Shown piece after piece: positions 63,402 to 64,000 of a stretch of DNA of 64,000 nucleotides. Under the pieces are notes generated by a model that did no database searches, was not told where the DNA came from, and worked only from the letters and a program-made list of their open reading frames with translations. This DNA comes from Serratia silvae (GTDB lineage: Bacteria; Pseudomonadota; Gammaproteobacteria; Enterobacterales; Enterobacteriaceae). The stretch covers positions 186,001-250,000 of the forward strand of contig NZ_JAGQDC010000003.1 of NCBI RefSeq assembly GCF_023282985.1, given 5' to 3'. The position numbers were made by a program, and so were the translations under genes. Each line of letters starts with the position of its first letter. The stretch's first letter is position 1.

Positions 63402-64000
63402 TCAGTTAGACTCATGTTTAACTAGTGGTTCCAGCTGTTGCGCCATCCAGGTGGCGATAAACGGCTGGGCATCCTGATTGGGGTGCAATCCGTCATCCTG
63501 CATCCATTCCGGTTTGATCACCACCTGTTCCATATAAAACGGCAGCAGCGGAATGTTGAACTGCTTGGCCAACGCTGGATAGATCGCACCGAAGGCCTCG
63601 GTGTAGCGGCGGCCATAGTTTGGCGGAATATGAATTTGCATCAGCAGCGGTTTGGCACCGGCTTGCAAAACCAGCGTGATAATCTGGTTGAGATCGCGCT
63701 CGATATCCGCCGCTGGGAAGCCGCGCAGACCATCATTGGCACCCAGTTCGATCAGCACCCAGCGGGGCTGATGCTGCTTCAATAGTTCGGGCAAGCGTGC
63801 CAGCCCCTGAGCGGCGGTGTCGCCGCTGATACTGGCATTCACCACCTTCGGGTGGCCGGGCTGTTTCTGCCACTCATCGGCCAGGCGAGTTGCCCAGGCT
63901 TGCGCTACCGGCAACCGATAGCCAGCACTTAAACTGTCGCCTAAAATCAATAAGGTATCGGCCGCGACAGCACGTAAACTGAATAATCCCAACAGCAAAA
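63402..64000 (-). CDS. tesA: Acyl-CoA thioesterase I / lysophospholipase TesA (5' end beyond window)
   Basis: Periplasmic GDSL-family thioesterase, protease I and lysophospholipase L1. Catalytic Ser in LLILGDSLSAGYRL, oxyanion GANDGLRGF, and Asp-His in DGLHPNQDAQPF near the C-terminus. The window edge cuts the signal peptide: the first visible residues LLLGLFSLRAVAAD are its hydrophobic end, so the true start lies outside. Adjacent to ybbO as in E. coli. Confidence 0.95.
   Translation of the reverse strand, partial: LLLGLFSLRAVAADTLLILGDSLSAGYRLPVAQAWATRLADEWQKQPGHPKVVNASISGDTAAQGLARLPELLKQHQPRWVLIELGANDGLRGFPAADIERDLNQIITLVLQAGAKPLLMQIHIPPNYGRRYTEAFGAIYPALAKQFNIPLLPFYMEQVVIKPEWMQDDGLHPNQDAQPFIATWMAQQLEPLVKHESN

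Overview
The window is chromosomal DNA from a gamma-proteobacterium of the order Enterobacterales, most likely Serratia or a close Yersiniaceae relative. The gene order tomB-hha, acrBA/acrR, rsmS-priC-ybaN-apt-dnaX-ybaB-recR-htpG-adk, hemH-gsk-ybaL-fsr-ushA, ybaK-ybaP-copA/cueR-ybbJ-qmcA and cnoX-ybbO-tesA follows the 10-12 minute region of E. coli. Most proteins match E. coli counterparts over their full length, and the 67-residue Hha has the length of Yersinia YmoA. No rRNA, tRNA, CRISPR array, prophage or complete insertion sequence is visible.

Layout: 1-2.3 kb holds a cut-off adenine deaminase gene and a divergent LysR regulator. 2.3-3.5 kb holds hha, tomB and an unknown gene. 3.7-6.9 kb is a zinc-starvation island: an ABC metal importer (ATPase, permease, binding protein) faces the zinc-independent ribosomal protein paralogues L31B/L36B, and each unit has a near-consensus Zur box. 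7-12.1 kb is acrBA/acrR with a perfect palindromic operator. 12.15-13.2 kb holds a DsrE-family gene abutting a decayed mscK. 13.2-27.7 kb is mostly housekeeping (replication restart, DNA polymerase III tau/gamma, RecR, HtpG, Adk, HemH, Gsk), interrupted by a frameshifted Rpn nuclease gene whose C-terminal intragenic frame is intact, and by cdaR plus a glycerate kinase. 27.7-41.6 kb holds ybaL, a frameshifted fsr, ushA, a poor stretch with decayed reading frames, ybaK, ybaP, copA/cueR, ybbJ/qmcA and several unknown small genes.

41.6-61.6 kb is a large purine-nitrogen (allantoate/glyoxylate/oxamate) catabolic cluster: allS, allA, allR, gcl, hyi, glxR, an MFS transporter, a Proteus-type lipase, allE, a second MFS transporter, allC, allD, then divergent fdrA-ylbE-ylbF (oxamate carbamoyltransferase), a carbamate kinase and a third MFS transporter. 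It has no allantoinase, no allantoin permease and no glycerate kinase. The glycerate kinase at 24 kb next to cdaR could finish the glyoxylate-to-phosphoglycerate branch. Two identical AllR-type palindromes precede allA and gcl. The window ends in cnoX, ybbO and a cut-off tesA.

The more notable points are two programmed -1 frameshift sites (dnaX and copA), a CopA with three heavy-metal-binding domains, three decaying genes (mscK, rpn, fsr), the Zur island, and an all cluster built to start at allantoate rather than allantoin.
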